Notes: generated by a model from the letters alone, not told the origin. A stretch of DNA of 22,802 nt from Lachnospiraceae bacterium (GCA_016291475.1 JAEEXJ010000052.1:1-22802); one strand, 5' to 3'; positions 1-7,120 are shown, numbered from the stretch's first letter. Numbers and translations are program-made.

Positions 1-2
1 AT

Positions 3-860
3 AATGAACTCTTTGCAGCCCGCATATCCGGTTCTGAACTCGCTAAAAAACCCATTAAGGATGTTTCGGCACGTGATGTGAAGGTTTTCCTTAAATCTTT
101 CAAAGACCGGGTTACAAGGACGACTCTGACGAATATTAAAACGATCATCAATTTTGTATTCGAATATGCGTGTGAAGAACTTGAGATTGTCCCTTATAAT
201 GTTGCGCTCGGAGTAAAGACCAACGATATCAAAGTATTGCCTGAAAAGAATGTCTGTGACGATGCCTTCTCGGAATTTGAGATCCGTCGTCTGGTTACAC
301 ATCTGATGCCATCAACCAATGTCTATGATGAGGCAATCGTTCTCTCGGTATATTTAGGTTTAAGACCGTGCGAGTTAGAAGCTTTGGAATGGAGTGATAT
401 TCATGAAAATACTCTCATCCTCAAAAAAGCCAATACAGAAAGCGGTAATCTCAAGACCGGAGATCATGCCAAAAGGCATAAGCACCTGTGCACTGATGCA
501 ATGTCTCTTTTACAGAGATATAGAGCAGAAAGACCGGACGCTGCTCTCATATTCCCCAATAAGGACGGAAAGTATATTGATGGCGATGTAATCAACAAGC
601 ATCTTAAAAAGGCCTGTAAGGCCCTTTCCATCCCCTACAGGTCATTATATAAGACCAGGGCATATGTAATCACTCAGATAGCCTCTACAGGCGATTATGA
701 GGCATCCAGAAAGACTGCGGGGCATAGTAATTCATATATGCAGGATCATTATATAAACAGCAGTCTAACAGACATAAACAGATTAAACATTGAGAAAGCC
801 CTGAATTTGGGCATTCAGACCGTTTCAGACCACTCTTTAAGCAAAGAAAAAACCTCGTAG
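3..860 (+). CDS. Tyrosine recombinase/integrase, 5' end outside window
   Basis: Site-specific recombinase of the phage integrase family that cuts and rejoins DNA through a tyrosine. The reading frame is open from the left edge, so the gene is 5'-truncated; an in-frame GTG at 78 is internal, because the residues before it fit the usual SAM-like DNA-binding domain (KPIKDVSARDVKVFL). Visible catalytic-domain marks are the first arginine in LGLRPCEL, a candidate lysine in the GNLKTGDH stretch, AGHSNSY for the box II GH, and the nucleophile tyrosine in DHYINSS. Odd point: at the usual HxxR box it reads YKTR, with Tyr in place of His. The stop codon lies inside the left arm of the terminator at 848-882. 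The 3' end faces the 3' end of a tRNA-Leu gene, as in many integrative elements. Family assignment is firm; which element it mobilises cannot be seen. Confidence 0.88.
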   Translation, partial: NELFAARISGSELAKKPIKDVSARDVKVFLKSFKDRVTRTTLTNIKTIINFVFEYACEELEIVPYNVALGVKTNDIKVLPEKNVCDDAFSEFEIRRLVTHLMPSTNVYDEAIVLSVYLGLRPCELEALEWSDIHENTLILKKANTESGNLKTGDHAKRHKHLCTDAMSLLQRYRAERPDAALIFPNKDGKYIDGDVINKHLKKACKALSIPYRSLYKTRAYVITQIASTGDYEASRKTAGHSNSYMQDHYINSSLTDINRLNIEKALNLGIQTVSDHSLSKEKTS

Positions 861-882
861 ATGCGATATCTACGAGGTTTTA
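848..882. terminator. Bidirectional intrinsic terminator between integrase and tRNA-Leu
   Basis: Perfect inverted repeat: arm AAACCTCGTAGA, loop of about 7 nt (TGCGATA), arm TCTACGAGGTTT, flanked by A-runs on the left and T-runs on the right, so it can end transcription from either side. The integrase TAG stop (858-860) lies within the left arm. Confidence 0.85.
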
Positions 883-887
883 ACCGA

Positions 888-971
888 TGCGGAAGGCGGG
901 ACTTGAACCCGCACGACCGTGAAGCCACAAGAACCTTAATCTTGCTTGTCTACCAATTCCAACACTTCCGC
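888..971 (-). tRNA. tRNA-Leu, anticodon AAG
   Basis: An 84-nt class II tRNA on the minus strand. Acceptor stem GCGGAAG/CTTCCGC with discriminator A; D-stem TTG/CAA with GG in the loop; anticodon stem CAAGA/TCTTG with loop TTAAGGT, giving anticodon AAG (reads CUU, and CUC too if A34 becomes inosine). The long variable arm folds weakly (GGCT/GGTC with G-U pairs), and the T-arm is GCGGG-TTCAAGT-CCCGC. CCA is not encoded. A strong promoter precedes it (983-1011). Its 3' end faces the integrase gene, the usual position of an attachment site. Confidence 0.93.
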
Positions 972-982
972 GAACAAATGGT

Positions 983-1011
983 AATATACCAAAGATAAAA
1001 CTTATTGTCAA
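983..1011 (-). promoter_or_regulatory. Promoter of tRNA-Leu
   Basis: On the minus strand TTGACA (1006-1011), a 17-bp spacer and TATATT (983-988), with TGG just before the -10 (extended -10). The predicted start, about 7 nt past the -10, falls about 5 nt before the mature tRNA 5' end, which fits a short tRNA leader. Confidence 0.8.
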
Positions 1012-1142
1012 TCATATTTTTCAACTTTTTTTGAAATATTTTTTGACCCTTTCAAACGCGCATGAATACTGGCTTTTCAGGCACACATATATTTTATTTT
1101 TTTCGTTTGTTTTGCAAAAATTTATTTATTGATTCTATTTAT

Positions 1143-1171
1143 TTGCAAATCATCTTTTCAACTGATAAATT
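1143..1171 (+). promoter_or_regulatory. Probable promoter of the EamA transporter gene
   Basis: TTGCAA (1143-1148), a 17-bp spacer and TAAATT (1166-1171) preceded by TGA (TGn extended -10). Four of six bases match in each box. It lies in a very AT-rich stretch (about 1000-1190) that offers other weak matches, so the call is tentative. Confidence 0.4.
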
Positions 1172-1206
1172 ATATATCGTTTATTGGTTAGTTAAGGAGA
1201 ACTTAT

Positions 1207-2121
1207 ATGTGGTTATTTTTTACTCTCGCTACGACTCTGATATGGGGTCTTGCAGAACTCTTTTACAAAAAGGGAGCTCGTCCCGATGAGAAATATTCTC
1301 ACCTTAAGATCACCGTTTGCGTCGGTGTCGTCATGGGCATACATGCAGTCTTCGTTCTGCTGACGGAAGGACTTGCATACGATCCCATAAATCTATTGTA
1401 TTACCTTCCCGTATCCCTCTGTTATATCCTCTCTATGGCTCTTTCTTACTTCGGTATGCGATTTGTCGAGGAATCAATCTCAGACCCCATAGAGAACACA
1501 TCAGGTGCCCTCTGCGCTCTTATGTGTGCCGTGATATTACACGAATCCATCGGACTTCCTTCCATTATTGCAATACTGATAATACTGGTCGGTATACTGG
1601 GCGTAGGTTTCTTGGATACACACGGAGATACGGACCGCAGCAAAAAACTCGGTAAGAAAATGGCATTTATCGCTTTCGCCATGCCCTTCTGCTACGCCGT
1701 AATCGACGCCGTAGGTTCCTTCCTTGATATCTATTGGCTCGATATGGAAACAACATATCTTACGGGTGTTACGGAGGAAAATATAGAGCTTATCGCCAAT
1801 ACTTCTTATGAGTTTACATTCCTCATCGTTGCCATCGTTCTTTTCATCTTTATGAAAATAAAGAAAGTAAAGTTCGAACTTCCCACCCAGCGCGATAAGA
1901 TCCTTGCAGCCGTTTTTGAAACAGCAGGTCAGTTCACCTATGTATATGCAATGAGCGGAAACGGTGCAATAGCAGCTCCAATCATTTCATCTGTATGTGT
2001 TGTATCGCTCGTCCTGTCCAGGATCTTCCTGAAAGAAAAGCTTACACGGAAACAGTACTTCTTTATCTTCCTGGTAATACTCGGAATAATAATCCTTGCG
2101 ATTGCGGAAGGTGATGCATAA
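1207..2121 (+). CDS. EamA/DMT-superfamily membrane transporter
   Basis: Polytopic inner-membrane protein of 304 aa, the usual length for drug/metabolite transporter (EamA) family members. It begins with the typical first helix (LATTLIWGLAELFYKKGA) and has about ten hydrophobic segments in two halves. The end of each half has the family pattern of a glycine-rich helix after a charged residue (IAILIILVGILGVGFLDT; LTRKQYFFIFLVILGIIILAIAEGDA). A cytosolic loop around residues 140-150 (DTHGDTDRSKKLGKK) separates the halves. Start chosen for an AAGGAGA ribosome binding site at 1193-1199, 7 nt upstream. It is monocistronic, ended by the hairpin at 2138-2172. The substrate cannot be read from sequence; relatives move amino acids, nucleosides or other small metabolites. 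Confidence 0.88.
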   Translation: MWLFFTLATTLIWGLAELFYKKGARPDEKYSHLKITVCVGVVMGIHAVFVLLTEGLAYDPINLLYYLPVSLCYILSMALSYFGMRFVEESISDPIENTSGALCALMCAVILHESIGLPSIIAILIILVGILGVGFLDTHGDTDRSKKLGKKMAFIAFAMPFCYAVIDAVGSFLDIYWLDMETTYLTGVTEENIELIANTSYEFTFLIVAIVLFIFMKIKKVKFELPTQRDKILAAVFETAGQFTYVYAMSGNGAIAAPIISSVCVVSLVLSRIFLKEKLTRKQYFFIFLVILGIIILAIAEGDA

Positions 2122-2137
2122 GTTTTTCCGGCATAAT

Positions 2138-2172
2138 AAAAGGTCACTTCATCATCGAAGTGACCTTTTTTA
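2138..2172. terminator. Bidirectional intrinsic terminator between converging genes
   Basis: Stem AAAGGTCACTTC, loop ATCATC, stem GAAGTGACCTTT, with T-run to the right and A-run to the left. It serves the + strand transporter and the - strand membrane operon that ends at 2184. Confidence 0.9.
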
Positions 2173-2183
2173 TTATCATATTG

Positions 2184-2879
2184 TTATCCTGCAATAAATG
2201 TCATTCCCTTAGCCCACATAGCCGCAAACAGAAGCAACTCTGCCCACAGTATCATGGCCTGCGGAGCCCTCTCGTCGGCGACCCTGAGTTTATTCCAGCA
2301 ATCAGCGATAATGACAACCATTATAAGAGAAATGCCGTATTTAAACAGATTAACGGTTCCCTCAAAGACATAGAGCAATACGGCAAGTACAACGGCACTG
2401 ATAAGAAGTATCTTATACCACTTGGGAAGCTTGTCATGGATAGTAGCTCCCATCATAAGGATCATAATAGGGACGAGTATCCTAAGATACTCCGACACAT
2501 CCGAAGTCCAAAGTGCTATTGCGCCCTTCCACTTTCCGCTGAAGCTGTGATCCCTTAAACCGAATGTATATGAGAAGTCGGAAAGCCTCGTAAGATATGT
2601 AAGCTTAAGGTGAGGTACAAACGCAATATAAAGGATCATGAATCTTACATAGGATCCAAGACTTCTCGATCCGGCCATGTAGGATACACTGAATGTAACT
2701 ATCGCAAAAAGCGCCACACCGACAAGTCCGTTTGCAAGATCAAAAGAATATACATCGTTTCCGAACTGATAAAATTTCAAAATGAAATTAAGCACCAGAA
2801 CCGAATTTATAACGGGCGTCCAGAACTTGGCGAATATATCCTTGGGTATTGTTTTGTCAAATGAAAAAACGTTCATCAC
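2184..2879 (-). CDS. Unrecognised small polytopic membrane protein
   Basis: I do not recognise the family. The 231-aa product has about six hydrophobic segments, for example around LVGVALFAIVTFSVSYMAG, FMILYIAFVPHL, LVPIMILMMGATI and ILLISAVVLAVLLYVF, and no signal-peptidase site. A conserved-looking loop (YTFGLRDHSFSGKWKGAIALW, about residues 103-123) could lie outside the membrane. It begins at GTG 2879, whose last two bases form the TGA stop of the upstream gene (GTGA overlap); an ATG one codon later (2876) is equally possible. Such overlap implies translational coupling with 2876-3970 and a joint function. It is the last gene before the terminator at 2138-2172. A role in envelope polysaccharide or lipid modification is only a guess from its partner. 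Confidence 0.8.
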   Translation of the reverse strand: MMNVFSFDKTIPKDIFAKFWTPVINSVLVLNFILKFYQFGNDVYSFDLANGLVGVALFAIVTFSVSYMAGSRSLGSYVRFMILYIAFVPHLKLTYLTRLSDFSYTFGLRDHSFSGKWKGAIALWTSDVSEYLRILVPIMILMMGATIHDKLPKWYKILLISAVVLAVLLYVFEGTVNLFKYGISLIMVVIIADCWNKLRVADERAPQAMILWAELLLFAAMWAKGMTFIAG

Positions 2880-3970
2880 TCGACTCCAAGCTGTGATTCA
2901 AGTATTACAAACACATCATATAAAAGTGCGATCGAACAAAGAATATATCCGTAGATACGATATCTTCCCACGATCTTATTAAGCGAATAAAAAAGAGAAC
3001 AAAATGCGGTTATTCCAAGTATCACCGTGCACAGAAGAGTTCCGTTGGGAGCTACCGGCAAGATAAATACGCATATGATGCAAAGCATAACACTGCTAAG
3101 CATTGCGTAACACTTCAGGTACTGTGAGGGCTTAAGTTCTCCTCCCATTCTCAGGAATATCGCAAGAACAAGAAGTGCCAGCACAACGGAAGGATAAACA
3201 TCCGCATTTATGTAATCGGTAACAAATACGGAGTCTTCCGTATAATTACCGGGACATACAAGATAGAGAATAACTCCGATAATGGAGAAAAACAAAGCAG
3301 TGACAAATCCGGTGTTCTCAAGTTCCTTACTTACTTTGCTCCTGTAGAAGATAACGCTTCCCAGGATAAGCGAACACATTATTCCGTAAGAAGGTGACCA
3401 TACACCGGCAATAAATCCCGCCGCACACAAAACAAATGTACGCACGGCGCCGAGAGATTTGTAGTCATCATTATTGTCTACAACCTTTGAACATATATTC
3501 AAAAGCGAGAGCATTATAAGCGACGGATAAAAGAAATTCACCGCACCGAACTGTCTGAAATAAGAATTATTCCAGTCCACATTAAGAGCGATCAGAAGAA
3601 GGAATGCAAATACACAGAAGAACATCCTCTGATGAGATCTTTTAACGGGTGCAAAAATAAGGAAAGAACAAAGAAGCATAACAAGTATGTTGATAATGTC
3701 CGCAACATACCCGCCGCATAACAGGATCACCTGAAGAAAAAATCCCGCAACAAGACTTCCGCCCTTCCAGAAAAAGATACATCCGAGACTTCGGGATATA
3801 TCATCAAAGCTCTGCAAAGGCTCGCCGGTCACAAGATTTTTGGCATACTCCAGATCCTCAAGCATAAAAGGAACCTTGAGCTGCTGGAGAAATATTATAA
3901 GAACCATAGTGACAAAAGCTGCCAGGATAAGGATCTTTATTATATTCGGTGTTTTAGTTTCTTCTTTCAT
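2876..3970 (-). CDS. Polytopic membrane protein, DUF6056/GT-C-like
   Basis: A 364-aa integral membrane protein with about ten hydrophobic helices. After the first helix (IIKILILAAFVTMVLIIFLQQ) comes a short acidic loop, MLEDLEYAKNLVTGEP, followed by a stretch ending in FFWKGGSLVAGFFLQVILL. An acidic loop followed by a W-x-G-G/R patch and a helix is what I associate with DUF6056-type proteins and related GT-C glycosyltransferase-like proteins, where the acidic residues sit at the lipid-sugar active site; this is recall and was not tested. Transcription should start at the consensus promoter 4024-4052, giving a leader that opens with a stable hairpin (3988-4019). The ribosome binding site is weak (GGATTTTGTATT before ATG). 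It is coupled by a GTGA overlap to the next gene. Confidence 0.8.
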   Translation of the reverse strand: MKEETKTPNIIKILILAAFVTMVLIIFLQQLKVPFMLEDLEYAKNLVTGEPLQSFDDISRSLGCIFFWKGGSLVAGFFLQVILLCGGYVADIINILVMLLCSFLIFAPVKRSHQRMFFCVFAFLLLIALNVDWNNSYFRQFGAVNFFYPSLIMLSLLNICSKVVDNNDDYKSLGAVRTFVLCAAGFIAGVWSPSYGIMCSLILGSVIFYRSKVSKELENTGFVTALFFSIIGVILYLVCPGNYTEDSVFVTDYINADVYPSVVLALLVLAIFLRMGGELKPSQYLKCYAMLSSVMLCIICVFILPVAPNGTLLCTVILGITAFCSLFYSLNKIVGRYRIYGYILCSIALLYDVFVILESQLGVE

Positions 3971-3985
3971 AATACAAAATCCATA

Positions 3986-4021
3986 AAACAGGCTTGCCCG
4001 ATCAATCGAACAAGCCTGTAA
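3986..4021 (-). terminator. Hairpin: kdgK terminator and/or 5' leader of the membrane operon
   Basis: Minus strand stem ACAGGCTTG/CAAGCCTGT (3988-4019), extended by two G-U pairs and an inner CGAT/ATCG, then TTTT. It can end the KDG operon, but it also lies immediately after the -10 of a consensus promoter (4024-4029), so it would form the very 5' end of the next mRNA, 17 nt before the ATG at 3970. Confidence 0.7.
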
Positions 4022-4023
4022 AA

Positions 4024-4052
4024 ATTATATTTCCATTATGAAAATATGTCAA
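4024..4052 (-). promoter_or_regulatory. Consensus sigma-70/A promoter for the 3970-2184 membrane operon
   Basis: On the minus strand TTGACA (4047-4052), exactly 17 bp, TATAAT (4024-4029): a full match to both boxes at optimal spacing. The predicted start (4017-4019) is the first base or two of the hairpin at 3988-4019. Confidence 0.85.
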
Positions 4053-4083
4053 ATATCCCGCCGATTTTCGGGCGTTTGAGATA

Positions 4084-5115
4084 TTATCTCTGTACTCTTC
4101 CGGATGCATCTCCGCCTGCAAGAGTCTCTACCTCTTTGCGGGTTACAAGGTTGAAGTCACCGGGAATGGTGTGCTTAAGAGCTGATGCAGCTACACCATA
4201 CTCAAGTGCAGCCTTGAAATCCTTACCGTCAAGAAGTCCGCAGATAACACCGCCGGCAAATGAGTCACCGCCGCCTACACGGTCTACGATGGGACGGATG
4301 GTGTACTCCTTGGAGTGGTAGAACTCCTTGGTATCACGGGAATAAATGCATGCAGACCAGCCGTTATCGGATGCGGAACGGCTGACTCTGAGAGATGATA
4401 CACAGTACTCAAAATTGTAATCCGCCACCATCTGCTCAAAGATACTCTTGTATCCTGCAAGCTCAAGCTCACCGCTGGTTACATCGGTATTTCCGGGCTT
4501 GTATCCGAGAACCAGATTTGCATCCTCTTCGTTTCCGATGCATACATCAACATACTGCATAAGGTTCTTCATAACCTTCTGAGCCTTCTCGGAAGACCAA
4601 AGCTTCTTACGGAAGTTAAGGTCACAAGATACCTTTACGCCGTGCTTCTTGGCTGCCTTAAGAGCTTCTTCGGTAAGAACCGCAGCACTGTCGGAGATAG
4701 CGGGAGTGATTCCGGTGAAGTGGAACCAGTCTGCTCCTTCAAAGATCTTATCAAAATCAAAATCAGCTGCTGTTGCGGTGGAGATGGATGAATGAGCTCT
4801 GTCATAAACAACCTTGGAAGGTCTCATTGCGCTTCCGCTCTCAAGATAATAGATACCTACTCTCTCTCCGCATCTTGCGATATTATCGGTCTTAACACCG
4901 TATTTTCTGAGTGCAGCTATCGCACAGTCACCGATCTCATTTTCGGGAAGTGCGGTTACATACTCTGCGTCATGTCCGTAGTTGGCAAGTGATACAGCTA
5001 CATTAGCCTCACCGCCGCCATAATTGATGTCGAACTCATCAGCCTGAATGAACTTTTCGAAATTGGGAGTTGAGAGGCGGAGCATGATCTCGCCCATAGT
5101 AATTACTTTAGCCAT
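4084..5115 (-). CDS. kdgK: 2-dehydro-3-deoxygluconokinase (KDG kinase), PfkB family
   Basis: Phosphorylates 2-keto-3-deoxygluconate with ATP to KDPG, the step before Eda, in the cytosol. The 343-aa product starts MAKVITMGEIMLRLSTP and shows the PfkB N-terminal signature GGGEANVAVSLANYG (about residues 33-47). It also has the C-terminal signature DRVGGGDSFAGG, whose Asp284 is the catalytic base in this family, and DLNFRKKLW in mid-protein as in KDG kinases. Length is normal to slightly long. The ribosome binding site is AGAGG about 9 nt before ATG. It is the third gene of an operon, 19 bp after eda. The neighbouring aldolase fixes the substrate better than the kinase fold alone, which also fits other sugar kinases. 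Confidence 0.92.
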   Translation of the reverse strand: MAKVITMGEIMLRLSTPNFEKFIQADEFDINYGGGEANVAVSLANYGHDAEYVTALPENEIGDCAIAALRKYGVKTDNIARCGERVGIYYLESGSAMRPSKVVYDRAHSSISTATAADFDFDKIFEGADWFHFTGITPAISDSAAVLTEEALKAAKKHGVKVSCDLNFRKKLWSSEKAQKVMKNLMQYVDVCIGNEEDANLVLGYKPGNTDVTSGELELAGYKSIFEQMVADYNFEYCVSSLRVSRSASDNGWSACIYSRDTKEFYHSKEYTIRPIVDRVGGGDSFAGGVICGLLDGKDFKAALEYGVAASALKHTIPGDFNLVTRKEVETLAGGDASGRVQR

Positions 5116-5134
5116 TTTTCTATACCTCTTTTAA

Positions 5135-6100
5135 TCACTTATTTACAAGATGTACGGCAAATCCGCCGATCTCTTCTTTCATGTAGATAGCCTTAAGATT
5201 TCCCTTGGCATCTTTCTTGGCACTGGACTCATCGAACTCAACACCGAGAACAGAGCTGAGATAATTAACGGCTCTTTCGATGTAATTGGTTCTGATGGCA
5301 ATATGACCGTTCTTTCCGAGATAGGGCTCTTTCATATATTCGACAGCTCCGCCTGCAAATACGGAAGAGTTACCGTTCTTAACGGGCATTCCGAATATAA
5401 ATGCAAATCTCTGAGCAGCATTCAATGCTTCGTCTTCGCTTCCCATGTTAACACCGACATGTGCAAGTTCGAATCCGAGCATGGTCTTTACAGCTTCTCT
5501 TGTGAGCGCTTCGATCTTATCAAACTCTCCGTTTGCAATAAGATCTCCGGGAACCATCCATGATCCGCCGCATGCGATCACCTTGGGGAAATCAAGATAT
5601 GAGTTGATATTTCCGGCATTGATACCTCCGGTAGGCATGAACTTCATGTTAACGTAAGGAGCAGCCATTGCCTTGATCTTGGCAATACCACCGCTCTGCT
5701 CAGCAGGGAAGAACTTAACAACTTCAAGTCCGAACTCGATGGCTGTCTCAATCTCCGAAGGAGAATTAACTCCGGGAGTAATGGGAATGTTCTTATCAAC
5801 ACAGTATTTTACGATCTTGGGATTGAGTCCGGGGCTTACGATAAACTTAGCACCTGCTTCTACTGCCTTATCAACCTGCTCTGTAGTAAGAACGGTTCCG
5901 GCACCTACGACCATGTCGGGATGAGTCTCGGTCATGATCTTGATTGCCTCTGCTGCGGCACCTGTTCTGAAAGTGACCTCGGCACAGGGAATTCCGCCTT
6001 TGCAAAGAGCATCTGCAAGAGGGGCTGCATCCTTGGCATCATCAAGCTTTACAACAGGTACGATTCCAATTTTGCTGATTGTTTCAAGTATCGGTAACAT
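5135..6100 (-). CDS. eda: KDPG/KHG aldolase with C-terminal VOC-like domain
   Basis: Class I aldolase that splits 2-keto-3-deoxy-6-phosphogluconate into pyruvate and glyceraldehyde 3-phosphate, and may also act on 4-hydroxy-2-oxoglutarate. Residues 1 to about 207 are a complete Eda barrel: Glu41 in AEVTFRT, VVGAGTVLT, the Schiff-base Lys129 in VVKFFPAE, and the phosphate-binding PTGGINAGN. Residues from about 208 to 321 form an added domain beginning FELAHVGVN, with GKNGHIAIRTN and ending GFAVHLVNK, which looks like a vicinal-oxygen-chelate (glyoxalase-type) fold. Eda alone is about 210 aa, so this is a fusion; I recall long Eda proteins of this size in Lachnospiraceae. Ribosome binding site AGGAG precedes ATG 6100. 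Second gene of the operon. Confidence 0.92.
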   Translation of the reverse strand: MLPILETISKIGIVPVVKLDDAKDAAPLADALCKGGIPCAEVTFRTGAAAEAIKIMTETHPDMVVGAGTVLTTEQVDKAVEAGAKFIVSPGLNPKIVKYCVDKNIPITPGVNSPSEIETAIEFGLEVVKFFPAEQSGGIAKIKAMAAPYVNMKFMPTGGINAGNINSYLDFPKVIACGGSWMVPGDLIANGEFDKIEALTREAVKTMLGFELAHVGVNMGSEDEALNAAQRFAFIFGMPVKNGNSSVFAGGAVEYMKEPYLGKNGHIAIRTNYIERAVNYLSSVLGVEFDESSAKKDAKGNLKAIYMKEEIGGFAVHLVNK

Positions 6101-6144
6101 CTTCTTTATCTCCTATATATTTGCCGCTTATTGCGGTATTAAAC

Positions 6145-6960
6145 TTAGTCGTTCTCCACCGGATCCTTACCCATGTATGCGATAAGACCTCCGTCCGCAT
6201 ATATAACCTGTCCGTTTATAAAATCGGAAGAAGGCGAAGCGAGAAAAATCGCAAGTCCGGTGATATCATCAGCCTTTCCCCAGCGTCTCGCTGGGGTTCT
6301 GGATACTATGAAGTTATCGTAAGGATGGCGGGATCCGTCTTTGCCTTTTCTTTTTAAAGGCTCGGTTGCATCGCTTTCCAGATATCCGGGACCGATGGCA
6401 TTACATTGAATTCCCGACATTCCGTATTCGGAACATATGCTTCTGGTCAGCATTTTAAGTCCGCCCTTTGCCGTAGCATATGCGGCAACCGTTTCCCTGC
6501 CGAGCTCGCTCATAACGGAAAGCATGTTTATGATCTTTCCGCCGCCTCTTTTGATCATTGAAGGGATAACGGCTTTGGAACATATAAAAGGTCCGGTAAG
6601 ATCGGCAGATACTACCGAGTTCCATTGCTCAACACTCATCTCAGCAAGAGGTGCTCTCCTGATGATGGAAGCATTGTTTACAAGGATATCTATGGGACCG
6701 ACCTTTTCCTCAACACCCTTAACAAATGCTGCAACCTGCTTTTCATTAGTCACATCACAGGCTGCACCGTATACCTCAATGCCGAGCTTTTTGTACTCCT
6801 CAAGTCCTTTTTTGACCAGATCCTTATTTATATCGTTAAAAACAATCCTCGCTCCCGCTTCGTGATAAGCTTGGGCGATTGAAAGTCCGAGTCCCGAAGA
6901 GGCTCCGGTGATCCAGGCAACCTTTCCGTCCAGTTTAAATCTGTCTAGAATTGAAGGCAT
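6145..6960 (-). CDS. SDR dehydrogenase, KduD / gluconate 5-dehydrogenase-like
   Basis: NAD(P)-dependent short-chain dehydrogenase of 271 aa. In this setting it most likely interconverts 2,5-diketo-3-deoxygluconate and KDG (KduD), feeding KdgK and Eda; gluconate 5-dehydrogenase (IdnO-like) is the close alternative. Visible marks are the Rossmann TGASSGLG (residues 18-25), NNAS, the active-site YATAK (Tyr161, Lys165), and NAIGPGYLESDATEPL with RTPARRWG, the substrate-loop wording typical of the KduD/IdnO group. Start placed at ATG 6960, because an AAGGAGG ribosome binding site lies just upstream; the longer reading frame would translate that site itself. First gene of the operon. No kduI is present in the window. 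Confidence 0.88.
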   Translation of the reverse strand: MPSILDRFKLDGKVAWITGASSGLGLSIAQAYHEAGARIVFNDINKDLVKKGLEEYKKLGIEVYGAACDVTNEKQVAAFVKGVEEKVGPIDILVNNASIIRRAPLAEMSVEQWNSVVSADLTGPFICSKAVIPSMIKRGGGKIINMLSVMSELGRETVAAYATAKGGLKMLTRSICSEYGMSGIQCNAIGPGYLESDATEPLKRKGKDGSRHPYDNFIVSRTPARRWGKADDITGLAIFLASPSSDFINGQVIYADGGLIAYMGKDPVEND

Positions 6961-6989
6961 TTTCTCCTCCTTACCCAAAACACAACATC

Positions 6990-6998
6990 ATAATAGCA
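6990..6998 (-). promoter_or_regulatory. Extended -10 promoter of the KDG operon
   Basis: TGCTATTAT on the minus strand (-10 TATTAT at 6990-6995 with TG at the extended position). No good -35 box lies at 16-18 bp, so it may rely on the extended -10 or an activator. It is about 30 bp before the ATG. Confidence 0.5.
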
Positions 6999-7049
6999 CA
7001 AGGTTTTAAATTATGAAAGGGCTTACATGACTTATTTTTAGCGATTTTT

Positions 7050-7120
7050 GTGAAACAGGGGGACGGTTCTGTCGTTCCACATAAATCTTGTGGAACGACA
7101 GAACCGTCCCCCTGTTTCAC
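7050..7120. repeat. Perfect 31-bp inverted repeat with 9-nt loop (REP/MITE-like)
   Basis: Arms 7050-7080 and 7090-7120 are exact reverse complements, separated by ATAAATCTT. The arm carries the core GGGGGACGGTTCTGTCGTTC. GGGACGGTTCT-type palindromes are, as I recall, scattered intergenic repeats in many Firmicutes and other bacteria, often linked to Y1 (IS200-like/RayT) transposases; no transposase is present here. No T-run follows on either strand, so it is a poor intrinsic terminator despite its position after the histidine kinase gene. Confidence 0.85.

Noticed and set aside
6961..6978. Longer N-terminus (MGKEEK) for the SDR dehydrogenase from a TTG
   Set aside because: Those codons are the AAGGAGG ribosome binding site of the ATG at 6960, so the shorter start is chosen.
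7050..7120. Strong intrinsic terminator for the kinase operon
   Set aside because: The stem is perfect but no T-run follows on either strand, so a dispersed repeat is the better reading.
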